Assembly (NCBI RefSeq): GCF_030445035.2
Contig: NC_080701.1
Span: forward strand, 27,372,798-27,436,797
Source: Dasypus novemcinctus
Taxonomy: Eukaryota; Chordata; Mammalia; Cingulata; Dasypodidae
Direction of reading: 5' to 3'
Length of the DNA: 64,000 nt
Below, piece by piece: positions 33,152 through 44,999 of the stretch. The translations under genes were made by a program, and so were the position numbers. The notes below the pieces were generated by a model that saw only the letters and a list, made by a program, of their open reading frames with translations, did not search any database and was not told the DNA's origin. Positions within the stretch are counted from its first letter, which is position 1; each line of letters begins with the position of its first letter.

Positions 33152-33840
33152 TCTTTTTTTAAATATGTTTTTAGTTTATTTTTAAAAGATACTTAGATTA
33201 TATAAAATGTTACATAAAAATATATATGGGATTCCATATGCCCCAATCCCCACACCTCCCATTTTTCCCACATTAACATCTTCTTTCGTTAGTGTGGTAC
33301 ATTCACTGCAATTGATGAACGCTTTTGGAGCATTGCCACGCAGCATGGATTATTGTTCACATTGTAGTTTACACTCTCTCCCACTCAGTTCTGTAGGTTA
33401 TGGCAGGCTATATAATGGCCTGTATCTGTCTTTGCAGTGTTATTTAGGACAACTCCAAGTCCTGAAAATTCCCCCCTATTACACCTCTTTTTCCCTTTCC
33501 TTGCCTTCAGCATCTCCAGTGACTGCTGTCTCCACATCAATGGTTCTTGCATTGCTAGACTCAAAATAAGTCTATAGTAGAATACCAGCAAGTCCACTCT
33601 AGTCCATATTTTATTCCCCAATCCTGAGGATTCTGGGATGGTGATGCCCACTCCATCTCTAATTGATAGGGGGCCTTGATTCCGTACAGCTGACTGATGG
33701 GACTCTCCTGCTTGCAGTTGTAGACTCTCTGGGTTCCTTGGTGTGGTAGTTGACCATCCTCACCTCCTTGTTAGTTGTCCTGGGTGAGTCCAATGAACTG
33801 GAGAGTAGGTGTTACAACTCTTTTGAGATTCAGGGCTCAG
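33152..33840 (-). mobile_element. L1 3' end (armadillo family)
   Basis: It aligns in order with the copy at 29836: AATGTTACATAAAAATATAT, TTCCCACATTAACATCTTC, TTGATAGGGGGCCTTGATTC and CCAATGAACTGGAGAGTAGG. 5'-truncated. Confidence 0.75.
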
Positions 33841-34114
33841 CTAATTCTCTTTTTAACCATGGCAAACATGAGGCTTAGACCATCTATTAAGTTTCTAATT
33901 TCAATTTACAAACTTACTGCACATAACAACTGGTCAGTTAATGGCTTTTCATTATAGTGGCTTTTTGAAAAGTTCTATCACTTTTTGGAACACTCCTTTT
34001 TTTTTGTTTTTGGGGAATGTGACTGTTTTCAGCCCCCAAACACACTAAATAAAATCCTATAGGAAGTGAGATTTTGACACTAGGGTTTCAGGAATGACAC
34101 AATCACCAGTTTAT
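33841..34114. other. Unique DNA
   Basis: Short AT-rich interval; nothing recognised. Confidence 0.35.
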
Positions 34115-34121
34115 TCAACAT

Positions 34122-34518
34122 TTTTTTTTAAGATTGATTTTATTTATTCCCCCCTACCCCTGCTGCTTGCACTGGCTGTTTGCTCTCTGTGTCCATTCAC
34201 TGCACATTCTTCTATGTCTGCTTGTCTTCTCATCTTCTCTTTAGGAGGCTCTGGGAACCGATCCCGGGACCTTCCGACGTGGGAGAGAGACACTCAATTG
34301 CTTGAGCCACCTTAACTCCCTGGTTTGTTGTGTCTCTCACTGTCTCTCCTCTGTGTCTTTTTTGTTGTTGTTGCATCATCTTGTTGGGTCAGCCATTTGT
34401 GCTGCGTGGGCCAGCTCTCCATGTGGGCCAGCTCGCCTTCACCAGGAGACCTTAACTGAACCCGGGACCCTCCATGTGGTAGACAGGAGCCCAATTGCTT
34501 GAGCCACATCTGCTTCCC
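34122..34518 (-). mobile_element. DAS-SINE (dimeric type)
   Basis: Two head complements (CAATTGCTTGAGCCACCTTA at about 34296 and CAATTGCTTGAGCCACATCT at about 34492) show the dimer. The target TCAACAT is duplicated at 34115-34121 and 34519-34525. Confidence 0.9.
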
Positions 34519-34525
34519 TCAACAT

Positions 34526-34745
34526 GGTAGTTTAAAGTCAGAGTCTATCTTGTAGAAATCTTTTCTGTAAAGCACCAGATGGTATCTGTTTCAGGCTTGT
34601 GGACCACTGGGTCCCTGTTGCCTTTACTCAATCTGCTATGTGTGGAAGCAGCCCTACGTGATACATACACGGACGAGCATAGCATGTTCTAATGAAACTT
34701 CACTTACAGAGACAGGTGGGATATAGTTTTCTGAGCCCTGCCATA
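34526..34745 (+). repeat. hAT-Charlie-type MITE
   Basis: CTTTTCTGTAAAGCACCAGA, GTTTCAGGCTTGTGGACCAC and AATGAAACTTCACTTACAGA follow a well-known mammalian non-autonomous hAT element (consensus AAAGGGCCAGATAGTAAATA). The terminal inverted repeats are degraded. Confidence 0.55.
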
Positions 34746-35334
34746 GAACACATTTTAATTCTGCTCCATGTTTGGATGAATCAAAACATTTGCTTTGCAT
34801 ACATTGCAAGTGAGAAAGAGAGAGGAATAGAGCATTTTCCACAGTACAACTCCTTAGCCTGCTGTGGGCATGTAGTATTGCCACACGTTTTGAAGCATTT
34901 TTCTTTTGCCTCGAAGGTGTTTTCCTGTGTTACAACTTTATTTTTCCGTGAAGATTGAGTATAAACTGCCAACAAGGCCCTCAAAGTTGAAAATAAATGA
35001 AGAAAATAGCACCAAACATGAAGAAAAAAGAATTAGTCTAATAAATCTTCATTGTACTGCATTTTACACATTATCTTTATTTATTCACTTTCCAATTGTT
35101 ATTAGGGATCTCACTTGTTCCTTGCTCAATCAGTATATTATTCTATCTGTGAAGATCGGGTGTTTTGGGTTGAAATGCAATGTGTCACAATTTTTTTCCA
35201 TTAAAATGAATGGAGCTAAGTTTTCATGTAGCAACTTTTCATTTGAAAAGTTGTTCAGTGAGGGTAGGTGTTTTTTTTTCTTTTTTAAAAAAGTATCTAA
35301 TGTTTTATTTGGTTCTTTCCCAGGACTGCTTGAT
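34746..35334. other. Unique AT-rich DNA
   Basis: Frames of up to 152 codons (34906-35364) run into the next SINE and show no domain. Confidence 0.35.
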
Positions 35335-35346
35335 AATTTTCATAGT

Positions 35347-35774
35347 CTTTTTTGTTTTTTTTAAGATTTATTTATTTATTTATTTCTCTCCCCTTTCCCC
35401 CCACCCCCCTGCCCTGGTTGTCTGTTCTCTGTGTCTATTTGCTGTGTCTTCTTCTTTGTCTGCTTCTGTTGTGTCAGCGGCACGGGAATCTATGTTTCTT
35501 TTTGTTGCGTCATCTTGTGTCAGCTCTCCATGTGCGTGGCACCATTCCTGGGCAGGCTGCACTTTCTTTCGCGCTGGGCGGCTCTCCTTATGGGTGCACT
35601 CTTGCGCGTGGAGCTCCCCTACGCGGGGGACACCCCTGCATGGCATGGCACTCCTTGCGTGCATCAGCACTGCACATGGGCCAGCTGCACACGGGTCAAG
35701 GAGGCCCGGGGTTTGAACTGCGGACCTCCCATGTGGTAGGCGGACGCCCTAACCACTGGGCCAAGTCTGCTTCC
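35347..35774 (-). mobile_element. DAS-SINE (long type)
   Basis: From AAGATTTATTTATTTATTTA to GGGCCAAGTCTGCTTCC, flanked by the perfect 12-bp duplication AATTTTCATAGT (35335-35346 and 35775-35786). Confidence 0.93.
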
Positions 35775-35786
35775 AATTTTCATAGT

Positions 35787-37524
35787 TTTTGATAGTTTCT
35801 TTGTGTGTCCTATTCTTTTGTCTCTAAGAATATTAAACTGTTTATAGTCTTTGTTTTATAGTTCCAATATCTGCAGTCTTTGTGCATATGATTTTGCAAC
35901 TTGGTGTTTTCTGTTTCTTGCGTGTGACCACTTTTCCCCCATGGATTTTGTCGTATTTTGATTTGAGGGCCTGGTCATTGGAATATCATCTGTGGGGCCT
36001 TTTTGAGGTATACATTTGGAATGCGTTTATTCAGAGAGGCCTTACATTGATTTCTGGGAGCTACCTGGGGGTACTACCATTTCAGGACCTTTTAAAATGA
36101 AATCCGTGTGGCATGGGTTTGTTTTGTGTGTTTTTTTTGGCTGCACTGCCCATTTCAGCCCCACACCTGTGTGAAGGAGGATTTGAAGTCGGGGATTCAC
36201 AGAGCAGCCTTTTTCTCCCCCTTCTGCCCAGAGCTGAGGCCAGGACAGGCGAGCACCCCGCTTTCTTTCCCTGCATCAGGTTTTTCTAGCTGACCTCCTA
36301 AGGCTGTTACATTTGGGGGACTTTCCAGTCCACTCTGCCGCCCCAGCACGAGCTCCAGGCACTGTCTCCTGTCCACTCCACGTGGCCACCAAAATCGACC
36401 TCTAGCCATCCCAGTGGCACTTGCCCCAAGGGCAAACCCGCTTTTCCTTATCTCTTTGGATCTGTGCTCTCCTGCCGTTTCAGGGCTCTGAAGATTGCCC
36501 TTGTTTTCTTGCCATCAAATAGAAGTTTGTATGTTATGTGCGTGTGTGTATTTTAGCTCAGCCACTTCAGGAGCTTTAGACATTTTTCCTTTGGCTATCT
36601 AGCCAGCCACCTTGCTGACAGTGGACGTCTGTTTACTTTTTCTTTAAATATTTATGCGACCTCTGGGACAGTCAGCCAAGAGGGCACACTCACAGTGGAA
36701 GGGAGTGGTGCTTCCTAATTCTTGCTTCCCGGCCCACGGGGTAGGTTTCGTGCTGTGGGGCAGCGGCTGCTGCTTTGAGACCCTGCCTCTCGGATTCAGG
36801 CGCCTCGACCTGCAGGGCAGTCGTCAGCCCATGCGCCCTTTGGTGCTGTGCGGCTTGGGAAGGGCTGGGGCTGCCCTGGGCCTGGCTGATTCCTGAGGAA
36901 AGCATATCTAAGGTCCTGGTGGCCGGTAGTCTGATGGCCCTGGCTCCCTGGTGTCCCGTGCAGTGGGCCGGAGAGACTTTGAGAGTGAACTGCTGCTCCC
37001 TCTGCGGTGTGCGTGGACTCCTGGGTTTGAGGCAGAGAGCGATGGGATTCTAGACTGGCTGGAGATGAGCCGATCCTTATTTTCCCATGCCCACAGAAGG
37101 CAGCAGAGGTTCCTTTTTGGCTGCTTCCAGGGGCATGAAGAAGGGGAAAAAAAAAAGAAAAGAAAAAAGATGGTCATTGGTGAAAACAAGTAAAGCTTAC
37201 TCCTTGCTCACATAAGCAGAAGCAAAATGTAGACCTCTTCCAACTAGTCTCGCTAGTGCGTTGTATCAGCGTATGGCCAAAGCTCGCGTAGCTTGGCACT
37301 TGGCCTTCTGTCAGCAGACAGTAGACCTCTTGGCACACACCATGCGTTGGCCATCGCCTCTGTTACCCCTTGACTAACGTTCTCAGGAATTGCGGAGACT
37401 GGTGATAATCTTATCAGTATCCAACTTCATGTACTGCATAGTTGCCGCCTCTCAATTTAGAAAGTGTGTGACAGTGGAATTTGATTTGCTAGTTGTCCTG
37501 GACAGGGGATTGATTGATTTTTTC
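35787..37524. other. Unique DNA, possible old repeat at its start
   Basis: 35800-36110 (TAGTTCCAATATCTGCAGTC, TGGTCATTGGAATATCATCT) has the look of an ancient LINE 3' UTR, but I could not fix its family. 36650-37190 is GC-moderate with ORFs on both strands lacking domains. Confidence 0.35.
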
Positions 37525-38158
37525 CCCCCTTTTTTTAATCTTTTTTTTTTTTTATAAAGATACATAGGTCACCCAAAATGCTACGTTAAAAAATTTAAGA
37601 GGTTCCCATATACCCCACCCCCCGTCCCCCACCACTCCTCACACGTCAGTCACCTCTTTCAGGGAAGCAGATGTGGCTCAAGCAATTGGGCTCCCTTCTA
37701 CCATATAGGAGGTCCAGGGTTCGATGCCCAGGGCCTCCTGGTGAGCACAAACTGGCCCGTGTGGCGAGCTGGCCCACGCGGAGTGCTGATGCTGCAGGAT
37801 GACGCAACAAAAAGAACACGGAGGAGAGACAAGAGATGTAGCAGATCAGGGAGCTGAGGTGGCACCAGAGAATGATCACCTCACTCTCACTCCAGAAGGT
37901 CCCAGGATCGGTTCCTGGAGCCACCTGATGAGAATACAGGCAGACACAGAAGAACACACAGCGAATGGACACAGAGAGCAGACAATGGAGGGAGGGGGGA
38001 GAAATAAATAAATAAAATAAATTAAAAAAAAGATGAAAGCTTTAAAAAAAACCCACCTCTTTCATCAGTGTGGCACATTCATTGCATTTGATGAACACCT
38101 TTCGGAGCACTGCTGCACCGCATGGATTATAGTTTACATTGTAGTTCACACTCTCTCA
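37525..38158 (-). mobile_element. L1 3' end (armadillo family), split by a SINE
   Basis: AAAATGCTACGTTAAAAAAT and a C-rich run start it. It resumes after the SINE with TCATCAGTGTGGCACATTCA and ends ACATTGTAGTTCACACTCTC. It is short and truncated. Confidence 0.75.
37662..38053 (+). mobile_element. DAS-SINE (dimeric type) inserted in L1
   Basis: GGAAGCAGATGTGGCTCAAG, B box GGTTCGATGCC and an AAATAAATAAAATAAATTAA tail. The perfect 11-bp duplication CACCTCTTTCA (37651-37661 and 38054-38064) flanks it. Confidence 0.93.
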
Positions 38159-39477
38159 AAGTATAGGTTTTTGAAGAGGGAAACAGTGGACTCTCATGCT
38201 TAAATAGAATTTCACGTTAACAAGTGATGATAGAGCTTGGCCTTGGCTGTGATCTTGTAATGGTAACAGGACAAGGAGCGTGTTGGAGAGCACGAGAGGC
38301 TTTATAAAATCGTGCATTTAGAATATGTGGGTCGGGTTTTGTTTCTGTTGGACCCTAATTTCCTGGATACCTTCCATATAAAGCAGTGCTGTATAAAACA
38401 AAAGAAACAGAAAACGGTGGGTTTTGTTAGGTTGATACTGTCTAGTCTCTGCACTCCTGTCCAAACAGCCTGCTATTTATCCAATTACGTTATGAATCCT
38501 CAGAAATTCTCTGTCAGTACTATACCATACCCCCACATATAAGGGATGGTTACGTGGTACAATTGTTTGTACAGGCACTCCACTTTTTCCTTATTTACAT
38601 TTGATCCCCTTCATGCTTTCAAATGAATTTGAGATATTTACACGTTCTACTTTAAAGAAGAGCAAGTCAGCACCAACAGCCATAAATCACTGAAGTTATA
38701 AAATGGGTAAATTAGGCAATTATTCTCATTCTAAAAAAAAAGACCCAAAAAACAAACCCTTCCCTACCCAGGATGCAGTAATGTAAGGCAATTTAGAAAG
38801 CAGTCCATAGAGTGAGGTCATATGTTTTGAAATGCCAAAATTATAAGAATCTCTCTATATAACTTTTTTGCCACTTGATCAATTACCAAAAGTCAGTAAA
38901 GGTCTATGAATGCTTCTTACTTCTAGCACAGACTGTAAACTCTTGAACCTTGATGTCATTTTTAGTTTTTAATTCTTTTAACACACATGTTCATGGAACC
39001 ACAACTATGGGCTAGTGTTGGAGGAAAAAAAGTCACAGAAAGACTGAGCCACATTTTATTCTAATTTCGGGATCAGGGAAGACAATACAAATTTGTTTTC
39101 GTGTTCTCATTTTCAAGAGATGGCCCTGAACACAGTAACTAATTCTAGTACATCTTAAAGTTAACCACAGTAAGTATTTATTGACCTTACATGGGTGTAT
39201 CTTCTTCTAGAGATACTGTTAGAAACTAATTTCTGTACTTCAGGAAATTAAAAAGTGCTTCTGAGTGCAGATTTTTCTTGTTAACAAATACCCACCAAAG
39301 GAATACAGTGAACCATTATGTTTATTTGAATACATATCATTTTTAGCTTAAAAGAGTGATCTGCTTTTATGTTAGATTGATTCAGATTGTAACATTAGCT
39401 TATATTACCTAAATTCTCTTAACTTGGAAGATTTAAAATTGCTTGTAAGGCAGGGTTTGGCAAATGGCAGTTTTATA
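38159..39477. other. Unique AT-rich DNA
   Basis: About 1.3 kb without recognisable repeats, exons or CpG clusters. Confidence 0.4.
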
Positions 39478-39492
39478 GAAATGGTCTGTTTT

Positions 39493-40475
39493 TTTTTTTT
39501 TTTTTTTTTTAATTTTTTTATTTTTTATTGAATTTGTAATAATATTACATTAAAAATATATATGTGAGGTCCCATTCAACCCCACCCCCCCACCCCCCCT
39601 CTCCCCCCCCCCCCCAACAACACTCGTTCCCATCATCATGACACATCCATTGGATTTGGTAAGTACATCTTTGGGCACCTCTGCACCTCATATACATTGG
39701 TTCACATCATGGCCCATACTCTCCTCTATTCCATCATGTAGGCCCTGTGAGGATTTACAATGTCCGGTGATTACCTCTGAAGCACCATCCAGGGCAGCTC
39801 CATGTCCCTAAGACGCCTCCACCTCTCATCTCTTCCTGCCTTTCCCCATACCCTTTGTCCATTATGTCCACTTTTCCCAATCCAATGCCACCTCTTCTAT
39901 GTGGACACTGGATTGGTTGTGTCCATTGCACCTTTATGTCAAGAGGAGGCTCAGATTCCACCTGGATGCTGGATGCAATCCTCCCATTTTCAGTTGTAAT
40001 CACTCTAGGCTCCATGGTGTGGTGGTTGTCCTTCTTCACCTCCATCTTAGCTGAGTGTGGTAAGTCCAATAAATCAGATTGTAGGTGCTGGAGTCTGTTG
40101 AGGCTCAGGATCTGGCTATCACATTGTCAGTCCAGAGATTCAAATCCCCTAAATATATCTTAAACCCCAACATTAACTGCACCTCCAGCACATTAGCATG
40201 AAAGTCTTATGAAGGGAGATCCCATCTGAGTCCAGATTCATCACACATAAACACCATTTCCAAAGAGGGGCCATCTGCCCTGGTAGTTAACCCCATCGGC
40301 CATGACCATAACTCCCATGGGTCTCTTTAGCCCTCAAAGGAACCAATATCTGGGGGTTGTATCTGCTTTATCTGTCTCTCTGACTCTGCTCAGTTGTGCA
40401 TGAGGGCAAACCTTCTGCCAGCCTCCAGACTCTTTTTTAGAAACTCGTAGCCATATAAACTCATTTCTCCTTTCC
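39493..40475 (-). mobile_element. L1 3' end (armadillo family), clean insertion
   Basis: Bounded by the perfect 15-bp duplication GAAATGGTCTGTTTT (39478-39492 and 40476-40490). On the plus strand it begins with poly(T), ATTTTTTATTGAATTTGTAA and a C-rich run (39580-39615), and runs 983 bases of 3' UTR-type sequence. The long duplication, poly(A) tail and 5' truncation are the marks of target-primed reverse transcription by L1. Confidence 0.88.
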
Positions 40476-40490
40476 GAAATGGTCTGTTTT

Positions 40491-40824
40491 TATATGCGCT
40501 ATCAACCTATTATGGAAATCAAAATGCTAATATTATACATAATTGAAACACCAAAGATAGAGTTGCAGTGTGGCCTGACAACTTGATTATTATTTGATTC
40601 AACATTTTAATTTATTTTCTAAATTATTAACCATGGCAACAGTTTAAAAGAGTATCCTAATATAAAATTATAGAGGGTGCCGACAAGTAAATATCTGCAG
40701 TTGTTCATCAAGAATTAAAGGCTAACCACGTTTATTTTTATTACTAGTTACTTTCAGGCGCTGTGCTCTAGCTAGCCTGATGGGATTTTGTTCTAGAAAG
40801 GTGGCACATCAAAATTTGCTCAAA
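40491..40824. other. Unique AT-rich DNA, conserved-looking
   Basis: CTAATATTATACATAATTGA and TGATTATTATTTGATTCAAC are AT-rich with homeodomain-type cores. No repeat or coding signal. Confidence 0.3.
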
Positions 40825-41170
40825 GGGTGTGGATGTGGCTCAAGCAGTTGGAAGCAATTGGCTTCCCACATGGGAGGTCCTGGGTTTGGTTCCAGTGCCT
40901 CCTAAATTAGACAAACAATGAGCAGACAACCAGCAGACATCAAGCAAAATGTCTTGACTTGCAGCAAAGACAATGATGAGCAAAACAACGAGCAGACAGG
41001 GAACAAAAACAAATGAGCAGGGAATGGAAGTGGCTCAGGCAGTTGGGCCCCCGCCACCCACACAGGAGGTCCTGGGTTCGTTTCTAGTGCCTCCTAAAGA
41101 AGAAACAAACAGATAACAAGCAGACTACAAGCTGTCTGAGCAAAACCAATGAGCAAACAGAAGAGGGAGC
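40825..41170 (+). mobile_element. DAS-SINE, two tandem units
   Basis: Two tRNA-like heads: GTGTGGATGTGGCTCAAGCA at 40827 and GGAATGGAAGTGGCTCAGGC at 41021, each with a GGTCCTGGGTTTG / GGTCCTGGGTTCG B-box region and an AGCAGACAA-rich body. The typical GAGAAATAAATAAA tail is missing. Confidence 0.8.
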
Positions 41171-41392
41171 CATCCCTGGGGGGAGGGGAAGTTGTTCAAG
41201 TCTAAGTTGTAAGGTTGTGTGTTACGAAACACTCATCTTTTGATGGCTGGTGATCCCCTTCCTTTAAGGAAGTCCCCTCCACTGCCCACACTCCTTAATC
41301 CCCGCGGGGATCCCGTTAGTGTTAGTTCTCGCATCCTTGGTGCTTCAAGGAGCTACCCCAGCTCTCCTCCTAGGGTATCTGCTTAAAATCCC
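41171..41392. other. Unique DNA
   Basis: Nothing recognised in this short interval. Confidence 0.35.
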
Positions 41393-41402
41393 GTCAAGCT
41401 TT

Positions 41403-41825
41403 TTTTTTTAAAAAGATTTATTTTATTTCTCCTCCTTTCTCCCCCATTGTCTACTCTCTGTGTCCATTCGCTGTGTGTTCTTCTGTGTCCACTTGCATTC
41501 TTCTCAGTGGCACTGGGAATCTGTGTGTCTTTTTGTTGCATCATCTTGCTGTGTCAGTTCTCCATGTGTGCGGCACCACTCCTGGGCTGGCTGCACTTTT
41601 AAAATTTTTTTTTTCATGCAGGGCGACTCCCCTTGCAGGACACACTCCTTGTGTGTGGGGCTCCCTAAGTGGGGGTCACCCCTGTGTGGCACGGCACTCC
41701 TTGCATGCATCAGCACTGCACATGGGCCAGCTCATCACATAGACAAGGAGGCCCTGGGGATCGAACCCTGGACCCTCCATATGGTAGGTGGATGCTCTAT
41801 CAGTTGAGCCACGTCCACTTCCCCT
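41403..41825 (-). mobile_element. DAS-SINE (long type)
   Basis: From TTTAAAAAGATTTATTTTAT to TGAGCCACGTCCACTTCCC, with the target GTCAAGCTTT repeated at 41393 and 41826. The body carries an extra T-rich stretch (AAAATTTTTTTTTTCATGC) inside. Confidence 0.88.
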
Positions 41826-41835
41826 GTCAAGCTTT

Positions 41836-44350
41836 AAAACATATTTTGCAGCCATCCCGGTTGCAGAAAGACTTTAGGAGCCCAAGTGCCCGTCTGCCCA
41901 AGCACAGGGCGGTCCCAACTGGTTTCAGCCTGTGAACTGCCCCTGTGTATAGGGAGGGAAGCTCTGGCCAGGAACTGTTGGAGTACAGTTTGCAAGACAG
42001 AGTGACAGACCACACCGGAATTATTTCAGTGGTACTGACATGCGATTTATTAAAGAAAACACAGAGGGAAGGACACAACCAGAGGGATGTGTAGGGGAAA
42101 TCCACCTGCTCTGTGGCCCTATGAGCTGACCGCCCCCTGCTCAGGGGTCCAGGCTACCCCAGACCCTCGACAGATCCAGGGGAGCTCCTGCCAGGCCATG
42201 CCTTTGACTCTGCACACAGGCTAGAGTGCAGTCAAGCTGGCCTGGTTATTCCCTCATGTGGGTTCACTTCATAAATTTTACTCTTGCTCATCCTTCCATA
42301 CATTAAGAAAAAAAAAAAAGGCCAAACAGAAGAGCAGCCCACTTAGCCATGGTAATTCCAGCCTTGGCTGTTCACAGTACATAACGCTTTTAATCACCTG
42401 GCATAAGCAGTTTCCCTGTTCAACTTGGTTGGAAATCCTCCAGGAGGCAAGTTTAAGTCTTAGCTGACGGCATTAAAAAACCCCTCCCCAGCAGCGGGGG
42501 GCTGTCCTGGCGGCCGCATGTCAGGTTTCCCAAGCGTTTGTTCCGCTTGGCCGTCGTAATCCTTTAGCTGGTTCTGAGCCTTCCGGTGGGGGAACAGCTG
42601 ACATTGAGAGCTGGGAGAAGGGAGGGGGACGATTTTAATGAGTGTGGCTTGGCGTTTCTCAAGGAACGAGCTTTCCGCTTCGCCATAAGCGCTGCCGATG
42701 CGAATCCTGACAGTAGGCTGAGAAGTAGTGCCAGCGTGCTACCTGATGAGGGTTTCCCTGGAAAGAGGCTTGGGCATGACTCAACACTCCACTGCAGCGG
42801 AGTGTCTCCAAAGAAGGGACAGGAAGCCCTTGGGCGCCCGGGGATGTGAACTGACCCTTCCCAGTGCGGTGGAGGCAGAGGGACGGGGAACCAGACTGGG
42901 CCTTCTTATCCCCTTCTCAGGTCTGCACCCACACCTTCTCCAGTAGGGCCATGCCTGTGAATGGCAGCAGAGGAGGAAAACAATGTGAGCCTGAACCGCA
43001 AGGAATGACAGCGTCTCCGTTTGCCTTGGGGAGGTTCTAGGCGATCAGAGGGGAAAGGACCTTTTAAGTGTCTATATTCTTGCCTGCCTGCGGACACCCG
43101 AAACCCCTCTACAGCCTGCCTGATTGTCCAAGCCGTGTTTGAATACCTCTGGTGACAGCCAACCTGCTCTTTTATGTGGCAGTCCGTGGTGAATCTGAGT
43201 GACTCGGTGTGAAAGTGTTGCAGATGTTTTCTACAACTTCTGCCTGTTAGTCTTAAATTCTGCCCCTTGGAGGTAGGAGCTACAATGAGGAGGAGTGAGT
43301 ATCAGTTTACAAGTGAGCGCTGTCTGCGAATACCAACACAATTCTGTAAGAGCCAGGCAAACAAAGAAGCAAATGAATCAGTAGCACTGCGAGCTGGCGC
43401 TACTGCTGAACTCTGGGTGCCACTGAGCTCCTTTGCTGAGCATGCCTAACGGCTTCTCAGTGTTGGGTTTAATTTTCCAAAGACACCGTTTTCCTTCCTT
43501 GCAACAGTAGAGCATTTCAGCCCATAGTTGGTTATATCTGAAACATCATATTCAATTGGTTTTGTATTGTTATGAAACTATCAGTAGGGTATCTTGTGAG
43601 AAGAATTAAGAGGAAATTTGTGTTAATTGTCTCGGGGAAATAGATCAGTTTCAAAAAGAGAATGAACAGCTAAAATTTCCCCCTTAGTAAACTTGTTTAG
43701 TAACAGGACATTTCTCCTTAGAAGAGGTTTCATTTTAAATCCCTTATCCTTTTCATTTTTTACTTTACCTTCACCTACAGGCTAAAAGTGTGTGAGTTTA
43801 GCGTTCTGAGGTTGAGGAAATGGTTAATTTTTTTCTTTTGCACTGCAGTCAGACATACCTAAAAACACTCCAGAATTTTTGGTAGAAATTGTAAGAAAAA
43901 GTATTAAAACTTGGGAAATGAATTAACAAGCCACCTTTTATGCTGCAGTGTTGCGCCTCTTCATCCCATGAATAGCACTTTATTCCACGACTGCATAAAT
44001 CGTGGGCTGAAATGTGGCTAGAACATGTGGCCTCTAAATCAATGAGGGTGTGTGCAGGAGTAGGTTCAGATTAGAACAACTCTGTGCAAATCAGATTAAA
44101 GCCTAACCTAAACTCTCAGAACCCTGGAACGGGAGAGTTTAGAAAGAACCTCTATCTTCAGCTCACCCCAAAGAATTCAAGTGTTTCTGTGGGTTTCTCA
44201 AGCAAATCTTTCTTGCTATAGCATTCGTAATTCCTACTACCCAAAGAATGCTTGATATTTAAGGCTTCATCCTTGCTCTCTTTTTATTTTTAGGATTGAC
44301 TTATAGATGTGTTATTTTTTTCTCCCCCAAAGCTGAAGTATGACTGTAGA
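41836..44350. other. Unique DNA with CpG-rich patch and CTCF-like motif
   Basis: About 2.5 kb with no repeat. A minus-strand CTCF-like core lies at 42126-42146. At 42470-42715 there are about 17 CpGs (GGCGGCCGCATG, GGCCGTCGTAATCC, CCGCTTCGCCATAAGCGCTG), far above background. Frames up to 87 codons have no domain and no splice support. It may be a regulatory element. Confidence 0.4.
42126..42146 (-). promoter_or_regulatory. CTCF-like motif, minus orientation
   Basis: The complement reads TGAGCAGGGGGCGGTCAGC, matching the CTCF core AGGGGGC with GC-rich flanks but missing the leading CC. Weaker than the motif at 10.79 kb. Confidence 0.3.
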
Positions 44351-44369
44351 AAATGAGATGATCGCTTTT

Positions 44370-44960
44370 AAAAAACTTTTTATTTTGAAAAAACCTTCAA
44401 ACTTTTGGGAAGTTGCAAAGATAAAACAAAAACAATACTTAGAAGTCCAAGATATCCCCACCAAGATTTATTAACTTTCAGCATTTTGCTGCATTTATTA
44501 CATTATTCTCTATATCTCTGTGAATCTATGCATCTGTGTATCTCTGTATCCATCCATCCATCCATCCATCCATCCATCCATCCATCCATCCATCCATCCA
44601 TCCATCCATCCATCCATCCATCCGTCTATCATCTCTACAATCTGTCTACTTATCTGGTCCATATATTTTATGAACATTTGCAAGTAGGTTGCTTATATCA
44701 TGCTTCTCCAACACTTAACACTTCCATGTACATTTCCTAAGAACATTCTTAATATGGACACTTACTTATGTAACCACCTTAAGTACAGCAATCAAGTTCA
44801 AGAAATTTGACATTGGATCATGAACTGTATGCATTATACTAGTCTTTTCAGTTGCCCTAATATTGTTCTTTTCTCCTCCATTATTGAGTCTAGTCCAGGA
44901 TCATGTGTGGCATTTGATTGTCATTGCCTCTTTAGAGACAATGTCTTTGGAAGGAATAGC
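44370..44960 (-). repeat. L1 3' UTR fragment (L1M-like)
   Basis: TTTTTATTTTGAAAAAACCT, GGAAGTTGCAAAGATAAAAC, TTTCCTAAGAACATTCTTAA and CCAGGATCATGTGTGGCATT follow the complement of old L1 3' UTRs. A CATC microsatellite has grown inside it. Confidence 0.7.
44551..44622. repeat. (CATC)n microsatellite
   Basis: About 18 uninterrupted CATC units inside the L1 fragment. It produces an artefactual open frame of repeated Ile-His-Pro-Ser. Confidence 0.95.
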
Positions 44961-44999
44961 TCAACCTTATGTAGGACTTCCTACTAAGTCACTAGTCAC

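Noticed and set aside
44405..44740. 111-codon frame with repeated IHPS
   Set aside because: It is a translation of the (CATC)n microsatellite within an L1 3' UTR.
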